64,000 bases of DNA from Azospirillum sp. RU38E (GCF_900188385.1 NZ_FZOI01000014.1:62001-126000), one strand, 5' to 3'. Positions 27,184 through 36,312 are shown, counted from the stretch's first letter. The notes: generated by a model from the sequence alone, not told the origin. Numbers and translations: made by a program.

Positions 27184-28257
27184 ATGCCGCGTCCCCGCTC
27201 CGCCCCCTTCCTGCTGGCCCTGTCCTTGCTGGCCGGTGGCTGCACCACCCCAGCTCCCCCAGCCGCCCCGAAGCCCGGCTGGGCCCTGGCTGTGCATGGC
27301 GGGGCCGGGGTGATGGATCGGGAAACCATGTCGGCAGAGACGGAGGCAACCTATCGCGCCGCGCTGCAGGCGGCACTGGATCGGGGCACCGCCGTGCTGG
27401 ACAAGGGCGGGTCGGCCCTGGATGCGGTAGAAGCCGTGGTGCGCGGGCTGGAGGATGATCCGCTGTTCAATGCCGGGCGCGGTGCCGTCTTCACCGCCGA
27501 CGGCCGGAATGAGCTGGACGCCGCCATCATGGATGGCGCCACGCTGAAGGCGGGGGCAGTGGCCGGCATTACCGGCATCCGCAACCCGATCACCCTGGCC
27601 CGCGCGGTAATGGAGCAATCACCGCATGTGATGATGATCGGCCAGGGGGCGGAACGGTTTGGTGCCGAAAAAGGCGTGGAGAAGGCTGATCCTTCCTGGT
27701 TCTTCACCGAGAAGCGTTGGCAATCCCTGAAGCGGAGCCTGAAGGAACACGGTCTGCCCATCCCCCCGCGCCCGCCGGGTGTGGGGCCGGAACCAGCCGC
27801 GCTGGCCCAGGGCGACGGGCTGCCGGAAGACCGCAAGTTCGGCACGGTCGGTGTGGTGGCCCGCGACCGGGCCGGCCATGTCGCCGCCGGCACCTCCACC
27901 GGGGGCACCACGGCCAAGCTGTGGGGCCGGGTGGGCGACAGCCCGATCATCGGGGCCGGCACCTATGCCGATGACAAATCCTGTGCCGTGTCCGGTACCG
28001 GCACGGGGGAATATTTCATCCGCCTCGGCGTGGCACGCGAAGTCTGCAATCTGGTCGGGTACGGTGGCAAAAGCCTGCAACAGGCCGCCGACGCGGTGAT
28101 TCAGAAACAACTGACGGCCCTGGGCGGGGATGGCGGGGTGATTGCCGTCGCCGCCGACGGCACCCTGGCCTGGAGCTTCAATACATCCGGCATGTACCGG
28201 GCCATGGCGGCAGAGGGGCAAAAGCCCGTGGTTGCCATTTTCAAGGGCGAACGCTGA
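27184..28257 (+). CDS. Isoaspartyl peptidase/L-asparaginase, lipoprotein form
   Basis: An N-terminal nucleophile (Ntn) hydrolase of the plant-type asparaginase family that cuts isoaspartyl dipeptides. 357 residues from the ATG at 27184. A hydrophobic signal ends in LAGGC with Cys20, so the protein is likely a periplasmic lipoprotein, whereas most homologues are cytosolic. The self-cleavage site is Thr221 in KFGTVGVVA. Substrate motifs GGAGVMD and STGGTTAKLWGRVGDSPIIG are present. It ends at a terminator shared in design with lepB. Confidence 0.92.
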   Translation: MPRPRSAPFLLALSLLAGGCTTPAPPAAPKPGWALAVHGGAGVMDRETMSAETEATYRAALQAALDRGTAVLDKGGSALDAVEAVVRGLEDDPLFNAGRGAVFTADGRNELDAAIMDGATLKAGAVAGITGIRNPITLARAVMEQSPHVMMIGQGAERFGAEKGVEKADPSWFFTEKRWQSLKRSLKEHGLPIPPRPPGVGPEPAALAQGDGLPEDRKFGTVGVVARDRAGHVAAGTSTGGTTAKLWGRVGDSPIIGAGTYADDKSCAVSGTGTGEYFIRLGVAREVCNLVGYGGKSLQQAADAVIQKQLTALGGDGGVIAVAADGTLAWSFNTSGMYRAMAAEGQKPVVAIFKGER

Positions 28258-28261
28258 AAGC

Positions 28262-28325
28262 AAAAAGGCCCGGCACCAGAGATCGGTGCCGGGCCTTTTT
28301 ATTTGAGCAATCGCCCGAGGGCGGT
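28262..28325 (+). terminator. Strong bidirectional terminator, copy 1 of a duplicated 64-base repeat
   Basis: Stem AAAAAGGCCCGGCACC with its complement ending GGTGCCGGGCCTTTTT, short loop. Bases 28262-28325 match 29099-29162 with a single mismatch. Beyond the repeat, 28332-28342 still resembles the end of lepB (ATCCAGTTGAA against ATCCAGTGGAA), so this copy includes a degenerate lepB 3' tip. Confidence 0.9.
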
Positions 28326-28385
28326 TGCTCGATCCAGTTGAATTTGTGAAAATTTTTTTATCAAAAATCATTATAGGAGAACGGC

Positions 28386-29036
28386 ATGATCAATTTCCAC
28401 AGAGAGACAAAAAAATACCTTCGAGACTCTTTGAAATCATATGGATTCCGCAGTGCTGAGTTCGGTGAGGGATTCTTTTGTCCACTTAAAAAGGGAGTTA
28501 TTGCCTTTTTTTCCGCCGATGGCATTTGGTCAGAATTAAGAATTAGTTGCGGATTACGATTTGATAGCGTCAACAATTTTCTTATTAAATCTTCGAGATT
28601 AGCCGAATGGCCTGATCCCGCTGTAGACGGTTTTAAACTTAAGTTATATGGACTCTTTATTGAGGATATGGGATGCTATTATAGTGATAATGATAGCCTC
28701 GATGCCGCAGTCAAGACCAGCTACCGGAAGGGGGCGGTGGTTGCCACAGCGGAGGAAATCAAAGATCATATTTTATCCAATCTGGATCGTCTTGCCAATT
28801 TTTCAGACCTGTCAGCTGCAGTTCCCTATGTCAAGGAACGGCAATATTTTGAACCTTTTAGCGAATATACGATTCCGGCAGCCGCAAGAATACTCAATGA
28901 TAAGGAGTTATGGGATTGGGCTGTTGATTATTTTAGTCCAATTGTTGCCGAAAATAATCGGACTAAACTACCGCAAAATCGCAGAGATTACGACAAACTC
29001 TTACAAATTATGGCATGTGTTCACAAATTCGCATGA
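28386..29036 (+). CDS. AT-rich orphan gene, hypothetical protein
   Basis: 216 residues from an ATG preceded by TAGGAGAACGGC. Base composition and codon use are far AT-richer than every chromosomal neighbour, a sign of transfer. The protein has no signal or membrane helix. The opening (FHRETKKYLRDSLKSYGF and following beta-rich stretch) resembles DUF4304-type small proteins, some of which are thought to be immunity or defence related; this is a weak impression. It is bracketed by two copies of the same terminator, see the repeat entries. Confidence 0.65.
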   Translation: MINFHRETKKYLRDSLKSYGFRSAEFGEGFFCPLKKGVIAFFSADGIWSELRISCGLRFDSVNNFLIKSSRLAEWPDPAVDGFKLKLYGLFIEDMGCYYSDNDSLDAAVKTSYRKGAVVATAEEIKDHILSNLDRLANFSDLSAAVPYVKERQYFEPFSEYTIPAAARILNDKELWDWAVDYFSPIVAENNRTKLPQNRRDYDKLLQIMACVHKFA

Positions 29037-29098
29037 ATGAACCCGCAACGTAGATCATTATTAATAAGTATAACGAAATTGTACAAATTTTGAAACAA

Positions 29099-29162
29099 AA
29101 AAAGGCCCGGCACCAGAGATCGGTGCCGGGCCTTTTTATTTGAGCAAGCGCCCGAGGGCGGT
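29099..29162 (-). terminator. Terminator of lepB, copy 2 of the duplicated 64-base repeat
   Basis: The same GGCCCGGCACC/GGTGCCGGGCC hairpin with flanking A and T runs, usable from both strands. It directly abuts the lepB stop, so this is likely the ancestral copy. It lies 837 bases from copy 1. Confidence 0.9.
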
Positions 29163-29926
29163 CACTTAATCCAGTGGAACAGCCGGTCGAACCAGCCGCC
29201 GCCGGGGCAGACAAGGCCCGGTTCCTCGTTACAGCCGCGTCGGGCAAAGGCGACCATGGAGACACGGCCCAGCACACGCTCAATCGGCACATAGCCCACC
29301 TGATTCAGGTAGCGGCTATCCTGGGAATTGTCGCGGTTGTCGCCCATCAGGAAGACATGGCCCGCCGGCACGACATAGACCTGCGTATTGTCGTCGCGGC
29401 CATTATCGCTCTGTTCAAGAATCAGATGCTCGCGGCCCCCCGGCAGCGTCTCCTTATATTCGGTGACGGAGACGACGAAGCCGCTATTGTCACGGTAGGA
29501 ATAGTCCCGCAGCTTTTCGCGCGGCACCATCTCCCCGTTAATGTGCAGGCGGCCGCCGATCACCTGGATACGGTCACCCGGCAGGCCGATGACCCGCTTC
29601 ACATAATCTTCCTCGATGCGCGGGATGCGGGCGACCACCACGTCGCCGCGTTCCGGCATCAGGTCGGGGAAGCGCCCTTCCCCGAAGGGCAGCGGCACGA
29701 AGGAGGTGGAGAAGCGGCTGTAGCCATAGGCATATTTGGCCGCATAAAACTGGTCCCCCACCTTCAGGGTCGGCAACATGCTTTCCGAAGGGACATGGAA
29801 ACCGGCGAAGAGAAAGGTGTTGGTGGTGAAATAGAAGATGGCGACAAAGCCGATCAGCCCCGCCCATTCACGGATCAACGCGCGCAACGCGGATACTCCC
29901 TTCGCTTTGAAAAGCGGCGTTACCAT
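29162..29926 (-). CDS. lepB: Signal peptidase I
   Basis: Inner-membrane serine protease that removes signal peptides after Sec/Tat export. 254 residues from the ATG at 29926. One N-terminal transmembrane helix (about 21-41) precedes the nucleophile Ser49 (VPSESMLPTL), the Lys general base in DYVKRVIGLPGD, and the GDNRDNSQDSR box. The catalytic dyad is intact. Confidence 0.95.
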   Translation of the reverse strand: MVTPLFKAKGVSALRALIREWAGLIGFVAIFYFTTNTFLFAGFHVPSESMLPTLKVGDQFYAAKYAYGYSRFSTSFVPLPFGEGRFPDLMPERGDVVVARIPRIEEDYVKRVIGLPGDRIQVIGGRLHINGEMVPREKLRDYSYRDNSGFVVSVTEYKETLPGGREHLILEQSDNGRDDNTQVYVVPAGHVFLMGDNRDNSQDSRYLNQVGYVPIERVLGRVSMVAFARRGCNEEPGLVCPGGGWFDRLFHWIK

Positions 29927-29982
29927 GCCTGTCGGCCCCTGCCCGGTCAATCACCGGAAGGGCCGACAAGGATTTCAAAATT

Positions 29983-31344
29983 TTAATCCTGCGCTTCGGC
30001 TTCCGCCGGTTCGGCGGCTGTTTCGTCCGCCGCCTCCGCCACATCGGCGCGGCGTTCCAGCACGGCAGCGAAGAAGCCATCCGTATCATGCTGGGCCGGG
30101 GTCAGGCGCAGCATCGGCGTGGTGACCGGCGGCTTGCCCCAGGCTTCGGGCCAGGCATCGGCCACCGGCACCAGGGTGAAGTCAGGATGGCTGGCCAGAA
30201 ACGCCTCCACCTGATGTTCATTTTCCTCCGGCAGCAGGGAGCAGGTGGCATAGATCACCCGCCCGCCGGGCCGGGCCAGCCGGGCGGCACTGTCCAGAAT
30301 GCTGGCCTGCAGCGGCATCAGTTCGGTCAGCCCCGGCCCCAACGGACGCCAGCGGGCATCCGGGTTGCGCCGCCAGGTGCCGGTGCCCGAACACGGGGCG
30401 TCGATGACCACGCGGTCGAACTTGCCCTTGTGACGCTTCACCCAGGGGTCACGCTCATTCTTCAGGGCGCGGGTTTCGATATTATGCAGGCCCGCGCGGC
30501 GGAACCGTTCCTTGGCGCGTTCCAGCCGGCCGGCCAGCACGTCGCTGGCAATCACACGGCCCTTGTTTTCCATCATCGCGGCGATGGCCAGCGTCTTGCC
30601 ACCGGCCCCGGCGCAGAAATCCACCACCTGCATGCCGGGCTTGGCATCGGCCAGGAAGGCGACCAGTTGGGAGCCTTCGTCCTGGATTTCGATCAGACCG
30701 TTTTTATAGATATCCATCGCCATCACTGGCGCACGGGTGGCCAGCCGCACACCCACGGGCGACAGCGGCGTTTCCACCGCCTTGTAACCGGCATCCACCA
30801 GCGCCTTCAGCGCATCGGCGCGCGTTCCCTTCACCGGGTTGGTGCGCAGGTCCAGCGGGGCTTCCCCCAGCATGGCCACCATTTCCGCCAGGAAGCGGTC
30901 GCCAAAGGCGGCGCGCATCGGGCCGGCGGCCCAATCCGGTACCTCCCCCTGCACTTCCTCCGTCTGGGACGGGTGGTCCAGCGTGTGGGTATCCAGCGCG
31001 CGGATCAGCTTGCGCTCCCGGTCTGACAGCGGGGCGGGGGCGAATTTGGCACCGTTGAACAGGCCGGCCACGGCATCGGCGGTGCGCCCGCCGGCCAGGA
31101 TGCAATCCGCCAACACCAGGGCGCGGGGATCGGGCATATGGTTCACCCGTTCCAGCCACCAATGCAGCCGCGCCCAGCGCCGCATCACGCCATAGACCGT
31201 CTGTGCAATATCCGCCCTGTCCTTGGCACCGATATAGCGACGGGCACGGAAAAAGGCGCTGGTGACGGCATCGGCGGGGCGCGGCGTGTCCATCACCTCG
31301 GCAAGCAGATCGACGGCGGTGGCCAGACGGGCGGCGGGTGTCAT
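29983..31344 (-). CDS. RsmB/NOP2-family RNA m5C methyltransferase
   Basis: About 453 residues from ATG 31344; a longer frame starts at 31383. An N-terminal NusB-like/PUA-type region precedes the SAM-binding Rossmann fold (VVDFCAGAGGKTLAIAA). Both family cysteines are there: DAPCSGTGTWRRNP (motif IV) and ATCSLLPEENE (motif VI). The likely role is 16S rRNA C967-type methylation, but the paralogue cannot be fixed. The C-terminal tail is Glu/Ala-rich. Confidence 0.9.
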   Translation of the reverse strand: MTPAARLATAVDLLAEVMDTPRPADAVTSAFFRARRYIGAKDRADIAQTVYGVMRRWARLHWWLERVNHMPDPRALVLADCILAGGRTADAVAGLFNGAKFAPAPLSDRERKLIRALDTHTLDHPSQTEEVQGEVPDWAAGPMRAAFGDRFLAEMVAMLGEAPLDLRTNPVKGTRADALKALVDAGYKAVETPLSPVGVRLATRAPVMAMDIYKNGLIEIQDEGSQLVAFLADAKPGMQVVDFCAGAGGKTLAIAAMMENKGRVIASDVLAGRLERAKERFRRAGLHNIETRALKNERDPWVKRHKGKFDRVVIDAPCSGTGTWRRNPDARWRPLGPGLTELMPLQASILDSAARLARPGGRVIYATCSLLPEENEHQVEAFLASHPDFTLVPVADAWPEAWGKPPVTTPMLRLTPAQHDTDGFFAAVLERRADVAEAADETAAEPAEAEAQD

Positions 31345-31526
31345 GGGGGCAGTATTCCTGGCAACAGGCCCGTGCAGGGCCAAAGCGCGGGACTATAAGG
31401 GCCATAACCACCCTGCCACAAGTGCCGCCCCGCGATGGCTGCCCCGATCAAGCCCACAAAAGTGAATTCCATTTTTCAGGATGATATTCCATATTTCAAG
31501 AAACCAATGGATCGGGGATGTGAAAC

Positions 31527-32324
31527 GTGACGAAGGCCAAGACATTTGCCACCCTGGCGCTGGGTTCCCTGCTGCTGGCCGCCCCGGCGCTGGCGGAAGG
31601 CAAGATCTTCATCGCCGGCGACAGCACGGCGGCCAGCTACAAGCCCGACCGTTTCCCGCAGATGGGCTGGGGCATGGTGCTGAAATGCAGCCTGGATGCC
31701 AGCCAGAGCGTGGAGAACCGGGCCATGGGCGGGCGTTCCACCAAGACCTTCATCGGGGAAGGACGGTTCGACGCCATCGCCAAAGATATCTCCACCGGCG
31801 ATACGCTGTTGATTCAGTTCGGCCATAATGACGCCAATGACAAGAAGCCGGAACGCTATACGCCCATCCCGGAATTCAAGACCAATCTGCTGCGCTTCAT
31901 CGCCATGGCGCGGGAAAAGGGCGCGACGCCGGTATTGATCACCCCGGTCGCCATTCGCCGTTTTGATGATAACGGCGCCATCGGCGAAAGCCTGACGCCC
32001 TATGCCAATGCAACGCGGGAGGTGGCGCACGCCACCGCCACCCCATTGATCGACCTGAATTATGACAGCCGCGTTTATATGCAGAAAGTGGGCGTGGAAC
32101 CGTCGAAAGCCTATTATCTGCACTATCCCAAGGAGGCCGGTTACAAACAATGGCCCGACGGGGTGAGCGATGATGTGCATTTCAGCGAAAAGGGCGCCCG
32201 TGCCATCGCAGCACTGGTGGCGGGCCGGCTGAAGGCTTTGGGCCTGCCGGTTTCTGCCCATGTGACACCGTTGAGCCCGGATGATCCGCCGGTGTTGGGC
32301 AATGATGCCTGTGCAGTGAACTGA
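31527..32324 (+). CDS. Rhamnogalacturonan acetylesterase (SGNH hydrolase)
   Basis: 265 residues from GTG 31527 with a cleavable signal peptide (about 1-23, ending ALAEG). Catalytic Ser33 lies in GDSTAASY; the oxyanion residues are in AMGGRSTKTF and FGHNDAND, and the Asp/His pair in DDVHFSEKGA. These enzymes deacetylate pectin side chains. Secretion to the periplasm fits use of plant cell-wall oligosaccharides. It is a single gene, with no pectinase or rhamnogalacturonan lyase visible nearby. Confidence 0.9.
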   Translation: MTKAKTFATLALGSLLLAAPALAEGKIFIAGDSTAASYKPDRFPQMGWGMVLKCSLDASQSVENRAMGGRSTKTFIGEGRFDAIAKDISTGDTLLIQFGHNDANDKKPERYTPIPEFKTNLLRFIAMAREKGATPVLITPVAIRRFDDNGAIGESLTPYANATREVAHATATPLIDLNYDSRVYMQKVGVEPSKAYYLHYPKEAGYKQWPDGVSDDVHFSEKGARAIAALVAGRLKALGLPVSAHVTPLSPDDPPVLGNDACAVN

Positions 32325-32330
32325 CAGAGT

Positions 32331-32876
32331 TCACCGGCGGGTATCGGGGAATAAAGGCTCCACACCCGCCGGTGCCGGGCGATAGGTCATCTTGTGGCCG
32401 GGCTTCCATGTCCCGCCATCCAGATATTCCGACGACACGCTCATGCTGCCCCCCGCGTCCAGCACAGAGACGGAGCGGACGCGGGTGATGGTGGGATGGC
32501 CACTCACCGCCTCTTCCGCCACCAGCCGGCCCGGCGCTTCCGCCACCATGGTGCCCTGGGTATGGAAGCCGGCGGTGGTGAAATAATGATAGATCAGGGC
32601 GTTGGTGGCCTTGTCCCAGAAGATCATCGTCTCCCCGCCATAGGGGGCGCTGGTCAGGGCATGGGTGGTGCGGATCGCCTTGCCGCCCAAGGCCCAGTCC
32701 CAGCGGGTGACATCCACCATCGGCTTGCCATCCGGCCCTGATCCTTCCCCCCGCCAGACCTTGCCGACGAAAGGTGCCAGGGCAGCATAAGGATCAGGCT
32801 CCGCCGCGCGGATGGCAGAGGTTGCCATCAACCCGATGGCGATGGTGACAAGCAATGCCCTGAACTGCATCCGCAT
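32331..32876 (-). CDS. Secreted DUF1579-type protein
   Basis: 181 residues from ATG 32876 after a GGGGAGGGGAAG ribosome site; the longer frame to 33032 runs through a repeat element and is rejected. A signal peptide (about 1-24, ending AIRAAE) leads into a beta-rich domain with FVGKVWRGEG and MTYRPAP segments, like DUF1579 lipocalin-like proteins of unknown function. It is convergent with the acetylesterase, six bases apart. Confidence 0.7.
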   Translation of the reverse strand: MRMQFRALLVTIAIGLMATSAIRAAEPDPYAALAPFVGKVWRGEGSGPDGKPMVDVTRWDWALGGKAIRTTHALTSAPYGGETMIFWDKATNALIYHYFTTAGFHTQGTMVAEAPGRLVAEEAVSGHPTITRVRSVSVLDAGGSMSVSSEYLDGGTWKPGHKMTYRPAPAGVEPLFPDTRR

Positions 32877-32983
32877 GGCGCTTCCCCTCCCCCGATATCC
32901 AGATCGGGAAAGGGTCGCGCCATGGGATGTCGGCGTCAAGCCATGCCTATACCAACCTGCTGAAAGCTTGACCTTCAGGCAGG

Positions 32984-33065
32984 TTGGAGGCCAGCGACCG
33001 CTGGCCCACGGGCGCGTGCCCGCGTAAGCCAAGGCGGCGGATGCCGCCGCCCGGCGCGTGAGGGA
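32984..33065 (+). repeat. Multi-hairpin dispersed repeat, copy A
   Basis: 82 bases that align without gaps to 48981-49062 with eight differences. It folds into GGCCAGC/GCTGGCC, CGGGC/GCCCG and GGCGGC/GCCGCC hairpins in a row, and a further imperfect hairpin (AACCTG/CAGGTT) precedes it at 32954-32986. It lies between the ppc-like gene and the DUF1579 gene. Confidence 0.8.
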
Positions 33066-33081
33066 TACTGCTATAAAACAA

Positions 33082-36000
33082 TCAGCCGAAGAAGCCGATC
33101 CGCTGGCTCATCGCGTTGCCGGTACGGCGGATCAGCTCGTACAGGGAGGCGATGGGCTTGAAGATATGCTGGTTTTCCTGGCTGTAATCCTGGCTCTCAT
33201 CGCTGACATAGGTGGCGACCTCGCCAAACCCTTCATCGACGGTCGCATCGGCACGGGCCGGGAAGATGCGGGCCAGTTGTTCCAGCGCCCATGGCACATC
33301 CAGATGCAGCAGCCGCGTCACCAGCACCTGATTGGTGATGTTATGCTGGCTGGAGAATTCCGGGATATGGATGGCGTGCTTGTAAATCTGGTGCGTCAGC
33401 GCCAGCCGCACCGCGTGCAGCAGGCTGAGATTGCGATCCAGATCGGGATTAGGCGCGGGGGCCGCCCCTGCCCGCTCCAGATTCTGCAACAGCACGCCAT
33501 AATCCCGGTACAGCTTGCGGAAGATGCGGATCAGGCGCTGATGCGTCGGCGTATCTTCCAGCATGGCGGCGATGCGGCGCATTTCCTCCGCCTCTGCCAC
33601 ATTCTCCGTCCGCGCGGCGCGGGTCAGCCAATGGCCAGGGTCCAGCGTATCGACATAGGCCTTCAGTGCATCGGCGTTGGAGACGCCGACGCCATAGACC
33701 ACCATGCCGATCAGCTCCCGGAACCGGGGTGAGGTGGCATAGAGGCGGCGGAACTGGTCGGGGTTGCGGTCAATCGCTTCCCCCACACCGGACAGCACAT
33801 TGGCCGCCAGACCCAACTGCAGCAGGATGGCATTGTGCGGAATGGCGCGGAACTGGCCGGCCATGGTCTGGGCGGAAGCATCGGGCGCGCTGTCATGCTG
33901 GCGCTTGATGGCGCGGCTGCCGCTGGGGAACAGCAGGTTGGTGCCAAAGGCGGCCAGCAGCTCACCATAATTCGGGTCTTCCACCAGACTGACCTGGAAG
34001 GCCTTCACCGTGGTGAAGAATTCGCGGATGTAATCCCCCTCAGCATAGAACACATCATGTTCCAGATCCGGCTTGGCCGTGCCGATCATATATTCAAGGA
34101 TACGGGTAACCACCGCCAGCGCACCGGCCGGCGTGACGAAATAGAGATAACCGTCACCGCCCTGGAAGCTGACCTCCTGCTTGAAATCTACCCCATGCTT
34201 GGCGGCAAAAGCCAGCGTAGCCGGCGGGCTGACATAGGCCAGCCGGTTGGTCAGGCTGGCCGGATGGCCGCCGCGACCGATGCTTTCCCCATGGGTGTCA
34301 AAGATCACCAGCTGCACGCCCGACAGGGCATGGCGGTTGAACAGGCGCATGATGCGCAGGCGCAGGCGTTCAATACTGGCGGCGGCAGGCGTCTGGCCCA
34401 GATAACGGCCGGCATCGGAATAGCCCATCTGCACGCACAGCCGGCCGCGCTTCTTCACATAATCGCGGTAATGCGGGTTTTCCAGCAGCTGTTCGATGAC
34501 GCGGCTGCCCACCTCCAGCGCCTTTTCCGTCTCAAACAGGGGGGAGATATCCACCCGGTCATCGACGCCGAACAGGCGGGCAAAGTACAGCGCCGACAAA
34601 ACGGTAAAAGCGCTCTCCGATTCCGCGATCAGGAAGCGGATCGGCACGCGGGCATCGGAATATTTCAGCATCTGCGCCACCACCATGAACAGACGCTTGG
34701 CGCTGGTACGTTCGGCGATGATGCTGCCGAAATTGATCGATACCGGCTGCACCTTGTCCAGCAGCTCGGTCAGGGAATTCAGATAGGACTGACGGTAGCG
34801 CGGATCATCCGCCGCCGTTTCCAGCCCCACCGCCTTACGGATGGCGTTATGCACCTGGGTGCTGTTCAGGCGGACATGGGTATGGGCCATGCCCAGGCCG
34901 AAGGCGGACAGTTCCGCCCGCAATACGGCCAGATCCTCCACCACCGGGATGGCATCATCCCCTTCCACCGACGCGGCGAGGCGGATGGCGCGATCAACGA
35001 AACCGATGGCCTCCCCCGCATCGACCAGACGCAGCGGCAGCCCTTCATGCATCCGCTTGGCGATACGGCGCAGATGTTCCACATCCTGCGCTTCCGACCC
35101 GCCAAAGGCGGCAATCTCATCCGTTACCTGATTGAGGGCCAGGGCCAGCCGACTTTCGATCAGGGCGAGCGTATGGCGCAAATCTTCCAGCGCCGGCACG
35201 CGGCCACGAATATCCCGCAGCATCACCAGATAATGGTTCAACTGGCGCTGCTGCACCACCAGCCGCTTATGCAGCGTGTCGGACCAGCGGATATCGGAAC
35301 GGCCATCCAGGTCATAGCCGACCCAGCTTGCCACGGTCAGCAGGCGGGGCGTCAGCTCCGTCCAGCGGTCGGGATAGGTGCGGCGGCCAACACGCAACAC
35401 AGCGCGATAGAGCGTGCGGATGGCCGTCTGGATATTGGCGATGGCATCCAGCGACAGCTCATGCTCGCGCGTCAGGCTCATCTCCTCCGGCGCATGGTCG
35501 GAGGCGGCGACGCGGCGGATCAGCGCGTCGCGCGCCTCTGCCGTCAGCTTGCGGCCGGTGGCATCATAGCCGGTGGCCAGACAGGTCAGCGCCGTCATCA
35601 TGGCGCCGGACAGGTTGAAGGTCGGGTGCGCGGTGATGACGATGCCAAACACCTCCTTCTGCACCAGCTTCTGGAATTCCTCAAACGACAGGGCCGGGCC
35701 GCCATTGCCGGCGGCAGCGGTTTCCAGCAACCCTTCCAGCCGGGCGGCATTGGTATCCAGCCCCGCCTCACCCAGATAATTGGAAAGGCGGGCAGCGCGG
35801 GCCAGGAACCCTTCGCTGGAGAGATAATGGATCAACTGTTCCAGGGCACCGGGCGACAGCTCACCGGCCTGCAGGCGGCGGGAAATGTCCAGCGCCAGCA
35901 GCATCACCGGGTTGGCGAACGGGTCATGCCCGGCCTCGGCCGAAAAACGGTCGAACTGGGCCAGCAGATCGGCGGCCAACGCCCTGGCATCCAACCCCTT

Positions 36001-36117
36001 GGGAGGGGTGTAACGTGCCTGTTTGGTGGACAGCAACGGCCCCTTGCCAGTGGTGGTCGCCAGGGTTTCCAGATCGGAGGGGGCGGCAGCTTTGGGCATC
36101 GTCGGGTCCAGCGGCAT
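33082..36117 (-). CDS. Divergent phosphoenolpyruvate carboxylase-like protein
   Basis: 1011 residues, somewhat longer than classical PEPC, which carboxylates PEP to oxaloacetate. It aligns over its length but key motifs differ: TAHPTE reads TAHPTFNLS (catalytic His164 kept, Glu lost); the FHGRGGxxGRGG loop reads DTHGESIGRGG, shorter by two residues; the tail ends QRIGFFG rather than the usual NTG. GYSDAGRYLG replaces GYSDSxKDAG. It may be an active lineage-specific carboxylase or have another activity. It is divergent from the APH-kinase fusion across a region with a palindrome. Confidence 0.75.
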   Translation of the reverse strand: MPLDPTMPKAAAPSDLETLATTTGKGPLLSTKQARYTPPKGLDARALAADLLAQFDRFSAEAGHDPFANPVMLLALDISRRLQAGELSPGALEQLIHYLSSEGFLARAARLSNYLGEAGLDTNAARLEGLLETAAAGNGGPALSFEEFQKLVQKEVFGIVITAHPTFNLSGAMMTALTCLATGYDATGRKLTAEARDALIRRVAASDHAPEEMSLTREHELSLDAIANIQTAIRTLYRAVLRVGRRTYPDRWTELTPRLLTVASWVGYDLDGRSDIRWSDTLHKRLVVQQRQLNHYLVMLRDIRGRVPALEDLRHTLALIESRLALALNQVTDEIAAFGGSEAQDVEHLRRIAKRMHEGLPLRLVDAGEAIGFVDRAIRLAASVEGDDAIPVVEDLAVLRAELSAFGLGMAHTHVRLNSTQVHNAIRKAVGLETAADDPRYRQSYLNSLTELLDKVQPVSINFGSIIAERTSAKRLFMVVAQMLKYSDARVPIRFLIAESESAFTVLSALYFARLFGVDDRVDISPLFETEKALEVGSRVIEQLLENPHYRDYVKKRGRLCVQMGYSDAGRYLGQTPAAASIERLRLRIMRLFNRHALSGVQLVIFDTHGESIGRGGHPASLTNRLAYVSPPATLAFAAKHGVDFKQEVSFQGGDGYLYFVTPAGALAVVTRILEYMIGTAKPDLEHDVFYAEGDYIREFFTTVKAFQVSLVEDPNYGELLAAFGTNLLFPSGSRAIKRQHDSAPDASAQTMAGQFRAIPHNAILLQLGLAANVLSGVGEAIDRNPDQFRRLYATSPRFRELIGMVVYGVGVSNADALKAYVDTLDPGHWLTRAARTENVAEAEEMRRIAAMLEDTPTHQRLIRIFRKLYRDYGVLLQNLERAGAAPAPNPDLDRNLSLLHAVRLALTHQIYKHAIHIPEFSSQHNITNQVLVTRLLHLDVPWALEQLARIFPARADATVDEGFGEVATYVSDESQDYSQENQHIFKPIASLYELIRRTGNAMSQRIGFFG

Positions 36118-36175
36118 CGGAGCGTTTCCGTTATCGGGGAGGGCGCCATCTTACTGCGGCGCAGCGTCACAGGGT

Positions 36176-36194
36176 GAGGTAACGGCGTTACCTC
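36176..36194. promoter_or_regulatory. Palindromic operator candidate, ppc-like/kinase divergent region
   Basis: GAGGTAAC-GGC-GTTACCTC is a perfect 8-base-arm inverted repeat. A further half-site AGGTAACG lies about 16 bases to the right (36210-36217). The position between two divergent genes suits a regulator-binding site; the cognate regulator is unknown. Confidence 0.5.
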
Positions 36195-36312
36195 TGTCAA
36201 CGCCAGATTAGGTAACGCGGACATATTCGATCCGCAATGCAAGCTTATTTGATACGATGCGTTGTTTGTAACACAGCGCCCTTACATATTTGGTCGCCCA
36301 AGGGGTTCGCGG

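Noticed and set aside
33835-36177. Plus-strand open frame opposite the ppc-like gene
   Set aside because: Antisense shadow with Gln/His/Arg bias and no motif.
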